Below are positions 51,530 to 60,490 of a stretch of 64,000 nucleotides of DNA, piece by piece. How positions within the stretch are numbered: position 1 is the first letter of the stretch; every line of letters starts with the position of its first letter. The position numbers and the translations under genes were made by a program. The stretch comes from Pseudoxanthomonas daejeonensis (GTDB taxonomy: Bacteria > Pseudomonadota > Gammaproteobacteria > Xanthomonadales > Xanthomonadaceae). Below the pieces are notes generated by a model. The model was given only the letters and a program-made list of their open reading frames with translations. It made no database searches and had not been told where the DNA came from. The stretch spans positions 124,001-188,000 of the forward strand of contig NZ_PDWN01000006.1 in the NCBI RefSeq assembly GCF_010093205.1. Direction: 5' to 3'.

Positions 51530-51545
51530 CGTGACTTAAGTCACG
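51530..51545. promoter_or_regulatory. Perfect 16-bp palindrome with duplicated half-site
   Basis: CGTGACTTAAGTCACG is perfectly symmetric. The 11-base word ACCGTGACTTA that contains its left half occurs at 51528-51538 and again at 51463-51473, exactly 65 bases apart (about six helical turns) on the same strand. The second copy is 41 bases upstream of the receptor start. The layout is that of an operator with a distal and a proximal site. Confidence 0.65.
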
Positions 51546-51551
51546 AATTTA

Positions 51552-51797
51552 ATGAAAATGTACGCCTTGATTAACAAAAACCAAACGATTCAAGCCATTC
51601 ATCTGAGATCAAGAGGAATGAGCCCTTATGATTTTTGGGAATTACAGGCCCGGAACCAGACCATTCCGGACGCAACGGTATGGAAAAGCGCGGTGGTGTG
51701 GCATCCCGGCATCGATGGCGACGGTGCGCATCGCGGTACTGACGGGCTGCCCATCCAGTGCTCGGCCTGGCAGCGCATCTTCGCCACCCAGGCCTGA
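51552..51797 (+). CDS. Possible small protein, doubtful
   Basis: An 81-residue open frame (MKMYALINKNQTIQAIHLRSRGMSPYDFW ... WQRIFATQA). The first 30 codons lie in AT-rich leader DNA and use codons unlike any neighbour. There is no ribosome-binding site and no family match that I recognise. The second half lies in GC-rich DNA. It may be chance, or a foreign small gene left beside the receptor leader. Confidence 0.25.
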   Translation: MKMYALINKNQTIQAIHLRSRGMSPYDFWELQARNQTIPDATVWKSAVVWHPGIDGDGAHRGTDGLPIQCSAWQRIFATQA

Positions 51798-52002
51798 TCG
51801 CTGGTTCGAACGCCGCCGCACACCCCGAGGAGGAGCCTCCGTTAGCGCGCCGCGGGCCACGGGTGCGGACCCGGGGGGCGACCCTGCCTGCGGGGCGGCC
51901 GGGGCCGCCATCGCCGGGTGTGGCCAGGCCGGCGCGGGCCGCGCGGGAATGGACCCGGCCCACCCATGGTGTGCACGGCGCCGCGCCGCATAATCCCGGG
52001 CG

Positions 52003-53853
52003 ATGGACACCTCGATGACCTCCTCCCTTAGCCTGGAACTGGCGCTGGTCCTGCTGCTCGCCGCGATCATCGCGGTGCCGCTGTTCCGCAAGCTGGGGCT
52101 GGTCGCGGTGCTGGCCTACCTGGCCACCGGCGTGCTGCTGGGGCCGGACGGGATCGGGGTGGTCAGCGAGCCGGACCGGATCCTGGCGGCGTCGGAGATC
52201 GGCGTGGTCATGCTGCTGTTCGTGATCGGGCTGGAGCTGTCGCCCAAACGGCTGGCGCTGATGCGGCGGCAGGTGTTCGGTGCCGGAACTACGCAGGTGC
52301 TGCTGTCGGCGCTGCTGCTGGGTGCCGGGCTGCTCGCCTACCACGTGCACTGGAAGGGCGCGCTGGTCGCCGGGATCGGGCTGGCCCTGTCTTCCACCGC
52401 CGTGGGCCTGCAGCTGCTGGCCGAGCGCAAGCAGCTGGCCAGCGACTTCGGCCGGCTGGCGTTCGCGATCCTCCTGTTCCAGGACCTGATCGCGATTCCC
52501 CTGTTGGCCGTGATCCCGCTGCTGGGCGGGGTGAAGAACGAGACGCTGACCTGGACGATGGTCGGCCATGCGCTCGGCGCGCTGGCGCTGGTCTACTTCG
52601 GCGGCCGCCTGCTGATGCACCGTGCCTTGCGGATCGTCGCCGGCACGCAGGCGCCGGAAGTGTTCACCGCCACCGCCCTGCTGGCGGTGCTGGGCAGCGC
52701 CTGGATCATGCAGCAAGCCGGGCTGAGCCCGGGCCTGGGCGCCTTCATCGCCGGCGTGCTGCTGGCCGATTCCGAATACCGGCACGAACTCGAATCGCAG
52801 ATCCAGCCGTTCAAGGGCCTGCTGCTGGGACTGTTCTTCATCGCCGTGGGCATGGGCATCGACCTGGACCGGATCGCCGCCGAGCCCGGCCTGGTCGCCA
52901 GTGGCGTGGCCCTGCTGTTGCTGGTGAAGTTCACCGTGCTGTTCGGCGTGGGCCGCGCCGCCGGCCTGTCGGCCAGCCATGCGCTGATGCTGGGCGGCAC
53001 CTTGTGGCTGGGCGGCGAGTTCGCGTTCGTCGTGTTCCAGGAGGCTTTGCGTGTGGGGCTTGTGTCGACCGAGAACCACGACCGGCTGGTGGCGGTGGTC
53101 GGTGTGTCGATGGCGCTGATGCCGCTGCTGCTGCTGGCGCTTGACGGACGCATGCGTCGCCTCGAGGCCCACCATCCGCAACCCGAACCCCGGCATTTCG
53201 ACGTCCCGGACGCGGCCTCGCACCCGCCGGAAGTGGTGATCGCCGGTGTCGGCCGTTTCGGCCAGATCGTGGCGCGGCTGCTGGCCGCCCAGCGCATTCC
53301 TTACGTGGCCCTGGACAGCAGCGCCGAACAGGTCGAAGACGTGCGCCGCAGCGGTGGCCGCATCTTCTACGGCGATCCCACCCGACCGGACCTGCTGCGC
53401 GCGGCAGGCGCCGACCATGCGCGGCTGTTCGTGATCTGCACCGACGATCCGGACAGCAACCTGCGCGCGGTGCGCCTGATCCGCCGCCTCTACCCGCACG
53501 CGAAGATCCTGGCGCGGGCGCGCAACCGCCAGCATGTATGGCGATTGATGGACCTCGGCGCCGAGCCCTTCCGCGAACTGCTCGGGACCAGCCTGGAAGT
53601 GGGCGAGCGCGTGCTGCTGGAACTGGGCGTGCCGGCGGATGTCGCCGCTGATCATGTGCAGCGCTTCCGCGAACACGACGAGACGCTGTTGCGCGACCAG
53701 TACCTGGTGTACGACGACGACGCGGCGGTGGTGCAGAACGCACGCGAGGCACGCAGGGACCTGCAGCGGCTGTTCGAGGCCGATTCGGGCGATGGCCCGG
53801 GGTTGGCGCAGGATTCCGGCGATTCGCCGCAAAGCACCGATCCGACCCGGTAG
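52003..53853 (+). CDS. KefB/KefC-like K+/H+ antiporter with RCK domain
   Basis: A 616-residue CPA2-family antiporter. Twelve or so helices occupy about 10-385, with GIGLALSSTAVGLQLL and the LLFQDLIAIPLLAVIPLL segment that holds the conserved Asp. An RCK nucleotide-binding domain follows from about 408 (VVIAGVGRFGQIVARLL, YVALDSSAEQVEDVRRSGGRIFYGDPT). KefB/C are gated by glutathione adducts and protect against electrophiles; the gating residues are not verified here. The next in-frame ATG, four codons on, is an alternative start. Convergent with the ankyrin-repeat gene. Confidence 0.92.
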   Translation: MDTSMTSSLSLELALVLLLAAIIAVPLFRKLGLVAVLAYLATGVLLGPDGIGVVSEPDRILAASEIGVVMLLFVIGLELSPKRLALMRRQVFGAGTTQVLLSALLLGAGLLAYHVHWKGALVAGIGLALSSTAVGLQLLAERKQLASDFGRLAFAILLFQDLIAIPLLAVIPLLGGVKNETLTWTMVGHALGALALVYFGGRLLMHRALRIVAGTQAPEVFTATALLAVLGSAWIMQQAGLSPGLGAFIAGVLLADSEYRHELESQIQPFKGLLLGLFFIAVGMGIDLDRIAAEPGLVASGVALLLLVKFTVLFGVGRAAGLSASHALMLGGTLWLGGEFAFVVFQEALRVGLVSTENHDRLVAVVGVSMALMPLLLLALDGRMRRLEAHHPQPEPRHFDVPDAASHPPEVVIAGVGRFGQIVARLLAAQRIPYVALDSSAEQVEDVRRSGGRIFYGDPTRPDLLRAAGADHARLFVICTDDPDSNLRAVRLIRRLYPHAKILARARNRQHVWRLMDLGAEPFRELLGTSLEVGERVLLELGVPADVAADHVQRFREHDETLLRDQYLVYDDDAAVVQNAREARRDLQRLFEADSGDGPGLAQDSGDSPQSTDPTR

Positions 53854-53955
53854 CCATACGGCTCGACCGCGTCGCACGCGGCGATCCGGCAGCCTCCCGC
53901 CCAGGCAGGCGTTACGCGCAAGGAAGAAGCGCAGGCAGCGCTCCGCAGGGGCGCC

Positions 53956-56900
53956 TCAGCCGCGTGGTTCGCGCAGGAACCTGGCCATGGAAACGCCGGT
54001 CTGGGCCGGTGCGAATTCGCCGGCTACATCGACGAAGCCGCGCATCACCGCGATCTCGCGCGGACTGCGGTTGAGCGTATCGCGCAGGTCCGGGTCGGCG
54101 CCGGCGCGCAGCAGGCGCTGGACCACGCCGCGCAGGCCATGCAGTGCGGCCAGGTGCAACGGACCGAAGCCGCGCGGGTCCTGCACTTCCAGCGACACGC
54201 CCTCCTCCAGCAGCCGTTCCAGGCCGGCCAGGACCACGTTCTCGTCGCAGGCACCGCCGGGTTCGGCACGCGCACCCAGCAGCAGCAGCAGGGGCGTCAC
54301 GCCGCCGGCGGCCGGCATGTCCGCCTCGGCGCCGGCCAGCAGCAGGGTGTCGAACAAGGCGAGCAGGCGGGTGCGGTCGCGGCCGGTGAATCCGTAGAGC
54401 GCGGCACAGTGCAGCGGTGCCAGGCCCTGGCTGTCGCCTGCATCGATGTTGGCGCCGGCGGTGAGCAGGCGCGCGGTGATGTCGGCCAGGCCCAGCGCCG
54501 AAGCGAGCATCAGCACGGTCACGCCGCCGGGCAGGCGGTGTTCGAGATCGGCGCCGGCATCCAGCAACGCGGTCACGATCGCGGTCTGGCGCATGCTCAC
54601 CGCGGCCGACAGCGGCGTGGCGCCACTGTGCGCGGCGTGCTGCGGGTCGGCGCCGCGTGCCAGCAGCAGGTCGACCGCCGCGGCATGGCCACCGCCGGCG
54701 GCACGCAGCAGGCCGGTACAGCCCTGCGCATCGACCGCATCGACCGGGAAACCGAGCTCGAGCAGGCGCCGCACCGCGTCGGCATCGCCGGCCATCGCCG
54801 CCGACACCACGTCGGCTTCGCGCAAGGGCCGCTTTGGCAGCGGCCATACGCGCCAGTCGAGCCAGTCGGCAAGATCGCGGCGGCCGCTGGCCAGGGCGAC
54901 GCCCAGCGGCGTCTGCCCGTCGGCGGCGCGCGCGTCGGGCGAGGCGCCCTGGGCAACCAGCCGGCGCAACGCGGATTCGCGGCCCAATGCCGCGGCCAGG
55001 TGCAGCGCGGTCATGCCGTGGCTGTCGCGGACCTCGCGGTCCACGCCGGCGTCGAGCAGGGCATCGAGCAGGCGCAGCCAGCCCAGGCGCACCGCCAGCG
55101 ACAGCGCGGGGTCGCCACCGGTGGAAGGCGCGAACGGATCGGCGCCCTGCGCGAACAGGTCGAGCGCCAGCTGCTCGTGGCTGCGCTGGGCCTGGTCGCG
55201 CTGCACGCATGCGGCGAGCAGGCGCGCCAGTCCGCCGGCACCGGCCGGCGAGGCGCCATGGCCGAGCAGGACCTGGATCGCGGCGGCGGCATCGCCTCCT
55301 TCACCGAGCAACGCGGTCAACGCGGTCTCACCGTCGATGGCCACTTCCGGGTCGGCGCCGTGCGCCAGCAGCCACTCGACCATCCCCGCGTGCGTGCGCA
55401 AGGTCGGGTCGTGCAGCAGGCCGCCCAGTTCGGACGGCGCACACAGCCGGGCCAGCGCCGCCAGCCCTTCCATGCGTCCCGCCTGCAGGCCATCGCGCAG
55501 CAGCGCCAGCGGCGGCCGCTCGTCGACCGGATTTTCCGCCGCGGCCTCGGCCACCGCCGCGGGTAGCGGATAGGCCGGATCGAGCGCGGCGACGATCGAC
55601 CAGCGTCCGGACTCTGCGGCGATATCGATCGCGCGACGTCCGCCGTGGTCGGCCTGCGCAGGATCCACGCCCAGCTCGAGCAGGCGCCGCACCAGCGCCA
55701 GCGAAGCCTGTTCGGCGCCGGCAGCGAGGGCCAGGGCGTTGCGTCCCTCGGCATCGGTGGCGGCCACGTCGATCCGCTGCGCGGCGAGATGTTCGACCAC
55801 GCCGCCGCGCAGCGCGCGTGCCGCCTCCAGCCAGGGCGTGCGCCCGGCGGCGTCGCGGACCTGCGGGTCGGCGCCGGCGGCCAGCAAGGCGGCGACGATG
55901 TCCGCATGCCCGGCCAGCGCGGCTTCGTGCAGCGCGGTGCGGCCGTTGCGGCCGGGCATTGCGACTTTCGCCTTGAACTTCAGCAGCAGCTGTACGCCGG
56001 CCGTGTCGTCTTCTTCGGTCGCCGCGGCGGCCAGCAGCGCCGGCTGGCCGTCCACCGGTTCGGGCCTGGCGCCGCGTTCGAGCAGGAACCTGGCCAGCCG
56101 CCAGTTGCCGCTGGCACAGGCCACGCCCAGCGGCGAGAAGCCTTCGTGGTTGAGCGCATCGATCTCGGCAGCGGCGTCGCGCAGCAAGGCGGCCACGCCC
56201 GGATCGGTGCTGCGCGCGGCGTGGTGCAGCGGGGTGTTGCCCTCGGTGTCGGCGGCCCGCGGATCGGCGCCGTTGGCCAGCAGGGTCATCACCGCTTCGG
56301 GACGGCCATGCCAGCTGTCGCGGGTCGCGGCCAGCAGCGGGGTCATGCCCGCACTGCCACTGTTGAGGTCCACGCCACGCACGATCAGCGCGCGCAGCAG
56401 GCGCAGGTCCGGCAGTACCGCCGCCAGCGCAGCCAGGCTGCGCTGGTCGCGCTCGCCGGCCGGGGGCGCGGCATGTGCGTCGGCGCCGGCATCCAGCAGC
56501 TGCAGGGCGCGATCGACGCGCCCGGTGCGGGCGGCGGCATGCAGTTCGGCGGCCAGCGCACCCGGATCACCCGTGAGGACCTCGGGCAGGGATTCGGCCG
56601 GCGGCGCGTCGGCCGCGGCAAGGAATTCTAGGGGCCCGGCCAGGGTGCGCGGCGCGGGCGCCCGCTGCAGGACCAGGTGCAGGGCCGGCTGCGCCAGGGC
56701 GAGCACCGCGGCCACGGCCCAGCGTGCAGGGGAGTCGAGCAGGCCCGGCCAGCCCAACAGCAGCAGGCCACCCAGGATCGCGGCCACGGCGCCGGCGGCG
56801 CCGAGCCCGGCCCAGGTGCCGGTCTCCTGCTGCGCCAGTCGCCGCCACGCGGTGCCAAGGTGCACGGCCTCGCGCTCCAGGGCCTGCCAGACCGGCCAGG

Positions 56901-57255
56901 TCCGCCACAGGCCGAGCAGCACCATCGCGCCCATCGCGCTGGCGCCCAGCGCGGCACCGAGGCCGCCGCTCTGGCGCAGGGCCTGCAGTGGCCAGGCCAG
57001 CAGCACAAGGGTGAACAGCAGGCCCAATCCCCACAGCAGCGACAGGCCGGACAGCGCCGGCTTCAGCGCGCGCAGGTCCGCAGGCACGGGCCGGGTGCCG
57101 GTCCACCAGGACACCGCAAGCGCCAGCAGCAGCTGGGCCAGCAGTCCGGGCAACAGCGACACCGGTCCCTCGATACCGGCCAGCACGCCCAGCGCGATGC
57201 CGGCGACACCGGCGCCCAGCGCGAAACGCCGCGAGCGTGGAAGGGCCTCAGCCAT
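53956..57255 (-). CDS. Large membrane-anchored ankyrin-repeat protein
   Basis: A 1099-residue protein. The N-terminus has about five or six hydrophobic helices (about 10-200, [56 protein letters not shown]). From about residue 220 to the end there are roughly twenty ankyrin repeats with the pattern G-xTPLHxAAxxG-xxxxVxxLLxxGADP (e.g. [66 protein letters not shown]). No enzyme motif is seen. Its start overlaps the YcgL stop by 8 bases. Function unknown; a protein-binding scaffold at the membrane is likely. Confidence 0.88.
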   Translation of the reverse strand: MAEALPRSRRFALGAGVAGIALGVLAGIEGPVSLLPGLLAQLLLALAVSWWTGTRPVPADLRALKPALSGLSLLWGLGLLFTLVLLAWPLQALRQSGGLGAALGASAMGAMVLLGLWRTWPVWQALEREAVHLGTAWRRLAQQETGTWAGLGAAGAVAAILGGLLLLGWPGLLDSPARWAVAAVLALAQPALHLVLQRAPAPRTLAGPLEFLAAADAPPAESLPEVLTGDPGALAAELHAAARTGRVDRALQLLDAGADAHAAPPAGERDQRSLAALAAVLPDLRLLRALIVRGVDLNSGSAGMTPLLAATRDSWHGRPEAVMTLLANGADPRAADTEGNTPLHHAARSTDPGVAALLRDAAAEIDALNHEGFSPLGVACASGNWRLARFLLERGARPEPVDGQPALLAAAATEEDDTAGVQLLLKFKAKVAMPGRNGRTALHEAALAGHADIVAALLAAGADPQVRDAAGRTPWLEAARALRGGVVEHLAAQRIDVAATDAEGRNALALAAGAEQASLALVRRLLELGVDPAQADHGGRRAIDIAAESGRWSIVAALDPAYPLPAAVAEAAAENPVDERPPLALLRDGLQAGRMEGLAALARLCAPSELGGLLHDPTLRTHAGMVEWLLAHGADPEVAIDGETALTALLGEGGDAAAAIQVLLGHGASPAGAGGLARLLAACVQRDQAQRSHEQLALDLFAQGADPFAPSTGGDPALSLAVRLGWLRLLDALLDAGVDREVRDSHGMTALHLAAALGRESALRRLVAQGASPDARAADGQTPLGVALASGRRDLADWLDWRVWPLPKRPLREADVVSAAMAGDADAVRRLLELGFPVDAVDAQGCTGLLRAAGGGHAAAVDLLLARGADPQHAAHSGATPLSAAVSMRQTAIVTALLDAGADLEHRLPGGVTVLMLASALGLADITARLLTAGANIDAGDSQGLAPLHCAALYGFTGRDRTRLLALFDTLLLAGAEADMPAAGGVTPLLLLLGARAEPGGACDENVVLAGLERLLEEGVSLEVQDPRGFGPLHLAALHGLRGVVQRLLRAGADPDLRDTLNRSPREIAVMRGFVDVAGEFAPAQTGVSMARFLREPRG

Positions 57256-57502
57256 CGTCACGCACCGGCGGCGTGCCCGGTGGGAACTGGATGTGGAACC
57301 CGCGTGCGGCGAGATTGGTGCGGACCACCGCCGCATCGGCCTGGGCGAGACGGCGCCCGGGAGTCAGCATGACCTCGAGCACGAAGCCCAGTTCGCCCAG
57401 CTGCGCGCGCACCGGCTCGGGCACCCGTGTGAAGTCGTCGCGGGTGGCGAGGAACACATAGGTGTCGGCTTTGCGGAGGCTCTTGTAGACGTAGGCTTGC
57501 AT
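57248..57502 (-). CDS. YcgL-domain protein
   Basis: An 84-residue cytoplasmic protein of the YcgL/DUF709 family. It opens [54 protein letters not shown], a perfect family profile, and ends with FHIQFPP. The fold is known (structures exist) but the function is not. It is translationally coupled to the ankyrin-repeat gene, overlapping it by 8 bases, which may hint at a shared role. Confidence 0.93.
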   Translation of the reverse strand: MQAYVYKSLRKADTYVFLATRDDFTRVPEPVRAQLGELGFVLEVMLTPGRRLAQADAAVVRTNLAARGFHIQFPPGTPPVRDDG

Positions 57503-57640
57503 GCGCGCGTGCCGCGCCCTGCCCTGTGTGGAGGAACCCGGGGATTGTGGATTAAATGCGGCAGGCGCGGAAGCGCGCGACCGCTGCTTCTCGCACTGCG
57601 ACCGTTCATGTTCCTCCACACCGGACGCACGCGGGGCTGT

Positions 57641-57646
57641 GGCTAT
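57641..57646 (+). promoter_or_regulatory. Candidate -10 box for the aryl polyene plus-strand operon
   Basis: TATACT, preceded by TGTGGC, is a strong -10 (five of six). No good -35 is seen 17 bases upstream. Transcription would start about 57653, so translation of the ketosynthase must begin downstream of that, which favours the TTG at 57678. Confidence 0.45.
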
Positions 57647-57677
57647 ACTCGCCGGCCAGTCCGCCAGCCCGTCCCGC

Positions 57678-58883
57678 TTGCAACCAGTCCTTCCACCGCG
57701 AAGCGGCGCTCCACTCGCCATCACCGCCCATACCGCGACCACCGCGCTCGGGGCGGGCTTGCGTGCGCAACGCGAGGCCCTGCGTGCCGGTCGCAGCGGA
57801 TTGCGCCGCAACGACTTCGGCCCCGAGCCACGCCTGGACTGCTGGATCGGCCGGGTCGACGGTCTGGAGCAGGTCGCGTTGCCCGCCGCGTTCGGCGAGT
57901 GGGAATCGCGCAACCATCGGCTGGCCTGGCACGCGCTGCACCAGGATGGCTTCCTCGACGCGGCCACCGCCGCGGTCGCGCGCCACGGCGCCACCCGTGT
58001 GGCGGTGCTGATGGGCACCTCCACTTCCAGCATCGGCGAAACCGAAGCGGCGTACGCGCAGCAGATCGATGGCCGCATCCCCGACGCGCTGGTGCGCCTG
58101 CTGGTGCACTCACCACACGCGCTTGGCGATTTCGTCGCACTGGCCACCGGCGCGCGCGGTCCGTGCATGACCGTGGCCACCGCATGCTCCTCCAGCGCGA
58201 AGGTCTTCGCACTCGCCGCACGGCTGCTGCATGCCGGGCTGGCCGACGCGGCGATCGTGGGTGGCGTGGACACCCTGTGCGGCAGCGTGCTCTACGGGTT
58301 CAACGCCCTGCAGCTGGTCTCGTCCGATCCATGCCGGCCGTTCGACGCGCGGCGCGACGGACTTTCGCTCGGCGAGGCTGGCGGATTCGCCCTGCTCGAA
58401 CACGCCGGCGGCGACGCGCGCGCCTGGCTGTGCGGCTACGGCGAATCCAGCGACGCCCACCACATGTCCGCACCGCATCCGCAGGGCCTGGGTGCGCGGC
58501 GGGCGATGGCCGATGCCCTGGCCCGCGCCGGGCTCGAGCCGGGCTCGATCGGCTATCTCAACCTGCATGGCACGGCCACGCCCGCCAACGACACCGTCGA
58601 GGCACAGGCGATCGCCGCGCTGTTCCCCGACACGCTGCATGCCAGTTCGACCAAGGGCTGGACCGGACACACGCTGGGCGCGGCCGGGATCGTCGAATCG
58701 GTGATCGCCCTGCTCGCACTGGAAGACGGCCTGCTGCCGGGCACGCTCAACAGCCGCGAGCCCGATCCGGCCTGCGGTCCGCAGGTGCGGTTCCAGACCG
58801 TGCAGCAACCCATCGGATATGCGATGAACAACGCGTTCGGCTTCGGCGGCAACAACTGTTCCCTGGTGTTCGGCCGCGCATGA
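57678..58883 (+). CDS. Beta-ketoacyl-ACP synthase of aryl polyene pathway
   Basis: FabF-type condensing enzyme (about 401 residues), predicted to extend the aryl polyene (xanthomonadin-type) chain. The thiolase-fold catalytic triad is Cys in [13 protein letters not shown], His in [12 protein letters not shown] and His in [14 protein letters not shown]; the closing block is [15 protein letters not shown]. Start is uncertain: no ATG fits the family N-terminus ([17 protein letters not shown]). TTG at 57678 is the nearest start codon and lies just beyond the predicted transcription start. The next gene overlaps its stop by four bases (ATGA). Confidence 0.88.
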   Translation: MQPVLPPRSGAPLAITAHTATTALGAGLRAQREALRAGRSGLRRNDFGPEPRLDCWIGRVDGLEQVALPAAFGEWESRNHRLAWHALHQDGFLDAATAAVARHGATRVAVLMGTSTSSIGETEAAYAQQIDGRIPDALVRLLVHSPHALGDFVALATGARGPCMTVATACSSSAKVFALAARLLHAGLADAAIVGGVDTLCGSVLYGFNALQLVSSDPCRPFDARRDGLSLGEAGGFALLEHAGGDARAWLCGYGESSDAHHMSAPHPQGLGARRAMADALARAGLEPGSIGYLNLHGTATPANDTVEAQAIAALFPDTLHASSTKGWTGHTLGAAGIVESVIALLALEDGLLPGTLNSREPDPACGPQVRFQTVQQPIGYAMNNAFGFGGNNCSLVFGRA

Positions 58884-59650
58884 ACCGCACGCCGCCCAGC
58901 GTCGGGATCGAAGGCATCGGCTTGTGGACCGCGCAGGCGCCTTCGTGGGCGGCGTACCGCGCCGTGCTGCAGGGCGCAGCGTTGGGCGACGAGGCCGTCA
59001 CGCGGCCGGCACCGGCGCTGCTGCCGCCCAACGAGCGTCGGCGCGCCCCGGATACGGTGCTGGTCGCACTCGAGGCCGCACAGGCGGCCTGCATCGATGC
59101 CGGGCATGATCCGGCGACGCTGCCATCGGTGTTCGTGTCCACCTATGGCGACCTGGCGATCACCGAGAACCTCTGCCAGACCCTGGCCAGCGCACCGCTG
59201 GAACTGTCGCCGACCCGTTTCCACAACTCGGTGCACAACGCCGCGGCCGGCTACTGGACGATCGCCAGTGGCGCGATGGCGCCTGCCACCGCGATCAGCG
59301 CCGAATTCTCGATGGGCCTGCTCGAAGCGGTGGCGCAGCTCGCCACCGGCGCGCCGGGCGTGCTGCTGGTCGGCTACGACGGCAGCGCCCCCGGCCTGCT
59401 GCGCCAGGTGGCGCCGACCGAAGGGCTGCTTGGCGCGGCGCTGGTGCTGGGACCGCCCGTGGCGGGCCGGCCGCGGCTTAGCGTGTCGCTCGCCGACGGC
59501 CAAGCACCCGCCCCCACCACGCGGATTGCCCCAGGCAATGCGATGGCGCCGATGCTCGCGCTTTTCGAAGCACTGGCCCTCGGCGCCGCCCACGCGATCC
59601 TGCCGGCCGGTGACGGGCGCGTGCTGCACGTGGAGCTTCTCCATGACTGA
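58880..59650 (+). CDS. Beta-ketoacyl synthase chain length factor-like protein
   Basis: A 256-residue protein related to the N-terminal half of ketosynthases. It contains [43 protein letters not shown] and FHNSVHNAAAGYWTIASGAMAPATAISAEFSMGLLEA. The position of the catalytic Cys is occupied by other residues and the second half of the thiolase fold is missing, as expected for this subunit family (PF13723). Known aryl polyene clusters pair an active ketosynthase with such a partner. It overlaps the ketosynthase upstream by 4 bases and the glycosyltransferase downstream by 8. Confidence 0.88.
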   Translation: MNRTPPSVGIEGIGLWTAQAPSWAAYRAVLQGAALGDEAVTRPAPALLPPNERRRAPDTVLVALEAAQAACIDAGHDPATLPSVFVSTYGDLAITENLCQTLASAPLELSPTRFHNSVHNAAAGYWTIASGAMAPATAISAEFSMGLLEAVAQLATGAPGVLLVGYDGSAPGLLRQVAPTEGLLGAALVLGPPVAGRPRLSVSLADGQAPAPTTRIAPGNAMAPMLALFEALALGAAHAILPAGDGRVLHVELLHD

Positions 59651-60416
59651 GCATGGCGTGCGCACCGGTGAGGTCGCGGTGGTGATCCCGGCGCTCAATG
59701 AAGCTTTGCGGATCCGCGAAGTGGTCGAGCAGACGTTGCGCCATTGCCCCTGGGTGATCGTGGTCGACGACGGTTCCGACGACGGTACCGGCGAGCAGCT
59801 GCGCGACCTGCCGGTGACCGTGCTGCGCCATCCGCAACGGCGCGGCAAGGGCGCGGCGCTGCGCAGCGGCTTCGCCGAGGCGCACGCCCGTGGCGCGCGC
59901 GGCGTGCTGACTCTCGACGGCGACGGCCAGCACGACCCGGCCGACCTGCCGCGCCTGCTCGAAGCCGCGGCGCGGCATCCGCGCTGCATCGTGATCGGCG
60001 CGCGCCTGCGCCATCGCGCCGCCGCACCGCCGCACCGGCGCATGGCCAACGCCTTCGGCGACTGGGGCGTGGCCTGGGCCGCCGGCCACCGCATCGCCGA
60101 CACCCAGAGCGGGCAGCGCTACTACCCGGCCTGCGTCATCGCGCTGGGCGACGTGCCCGGCGAGGATTTCGTGTTCGAGGCGCAACTGCTGATCACCGCG
60201 GCGCGCCGGCTCGGCGTGCATTGCGTGTCGGTGCCGGTGGAGACGCGCTACCGCGGCGACGATGGCGGCCCCCTGCGGCGCAGCCACTTCCGGCCGTTGC
60301 GCGACCTGTACCGGATCACCTCGCACGTGGTGCGCCAGGTGCTGGCGCACGGCGACGTGTGGAACGAATATCGGCGCGTGCGCGCGCAGGCGCCACGCCT
60401 GGATGCGGGTGGCTGA
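59643..60416 (+). CDS. Family 2 glycosyltransferase
   Basis: A 257-residue GT-A fold glycosyltransferase. It has the nucleotide-sugar motifs VVIPALNEALRI and IVVDDGSDDGTGEQL, the metal-binding DGDGQHDPAD (DxD) and the later GEDFVFEAQLL region. Dolichyl-phosphate-mannose-synthase-like members occur in xanthomonadin and aryl polyene clusters, so transfer of a sugar to the polyene or its lipid carrier is likely, though not shown. No membrane helix. ATG at 59643, overlapping the previous gene by 8 bases. Confidence 0.88.
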   Translation: MTEHGVRTGEVAVVIPALNEALRIREVVEQTLRHCPWVIVVDDGSDDGTGEQLRDLPVTVLRHPQRRGKGAALRSGFAEAHARGARGVLTLDGDGQHDPADLPRLLEAAARHPRCIVIGARLRHRAAAPPHRRMANAFGDWGVAWAAGHRIADTQSGQRYYPACVIALGDVPGEDFVFEAQLLITAARRLGVHCVSVPVETRYRGDDGGPLRRSHFRPLRDLYRITSHVVRQVLAHGDVWNEYRRVRAQAPRLDAGG

Positions 60417-60490
60417 GGCGGGCAACGCACCGGCTGCGGGATCGATGTTGCTGTAGGGGTTTTTTCCTGGATTCCCTGGGGAGGGGACGC

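Larger units (their letters stand above)
51423..52002. other. Long intergenic region upstream of TonB-dependent receptor
   Basis: 580 bases. The first 220 are AT-richer and hold the receptor promoter, the ACCGTGACTTA repeats and a palindrome. The rest (51800-52002) is GC-rich with no clear gene, and carries the start region of the antiporter gene. One small open frame (51552-51797) is listed separately with low confidence. Confidence 0.6.

Noticed and set aside
51571-53877. 768-codon minus-strand open frame opposite the KefB/C-like antiporter
   Set aside because: The Gln/His/Arg-rich translation has no family features, and the plus strand encodes a complete antiporter with RCK domain.
54000-56600. 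Direct DNA repeats or CRISPR-like periodicity
   Set aside because: The periodicity is about 99 bases and comes from 33-residue ankyrin repeats on the minus strand; DNA units are not identical and there are no spacers.
57248-57255. Frameshift joining YcgL and the ankyrin protein
   Set aside because: Both proteins have complete, family-typical ends and starts; the 8-base overlap is normal translational coupling.
55739-59650. 1303-codon plus-strand open frame across the ankyrin and ketosynthase genes
   Set aside because: Only the last 256 codons (chain-length-factor-like protein) are real. The rest runs antisense to ankyrin repeats and out of frame with the ketosynthase.
58880-59650. Ketosynthase pseudogene lacking its second half
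   Set aside because: This short, Cys-lacking form is the normal state of the chain-length-factor-like family found in aryl polyene clusters.
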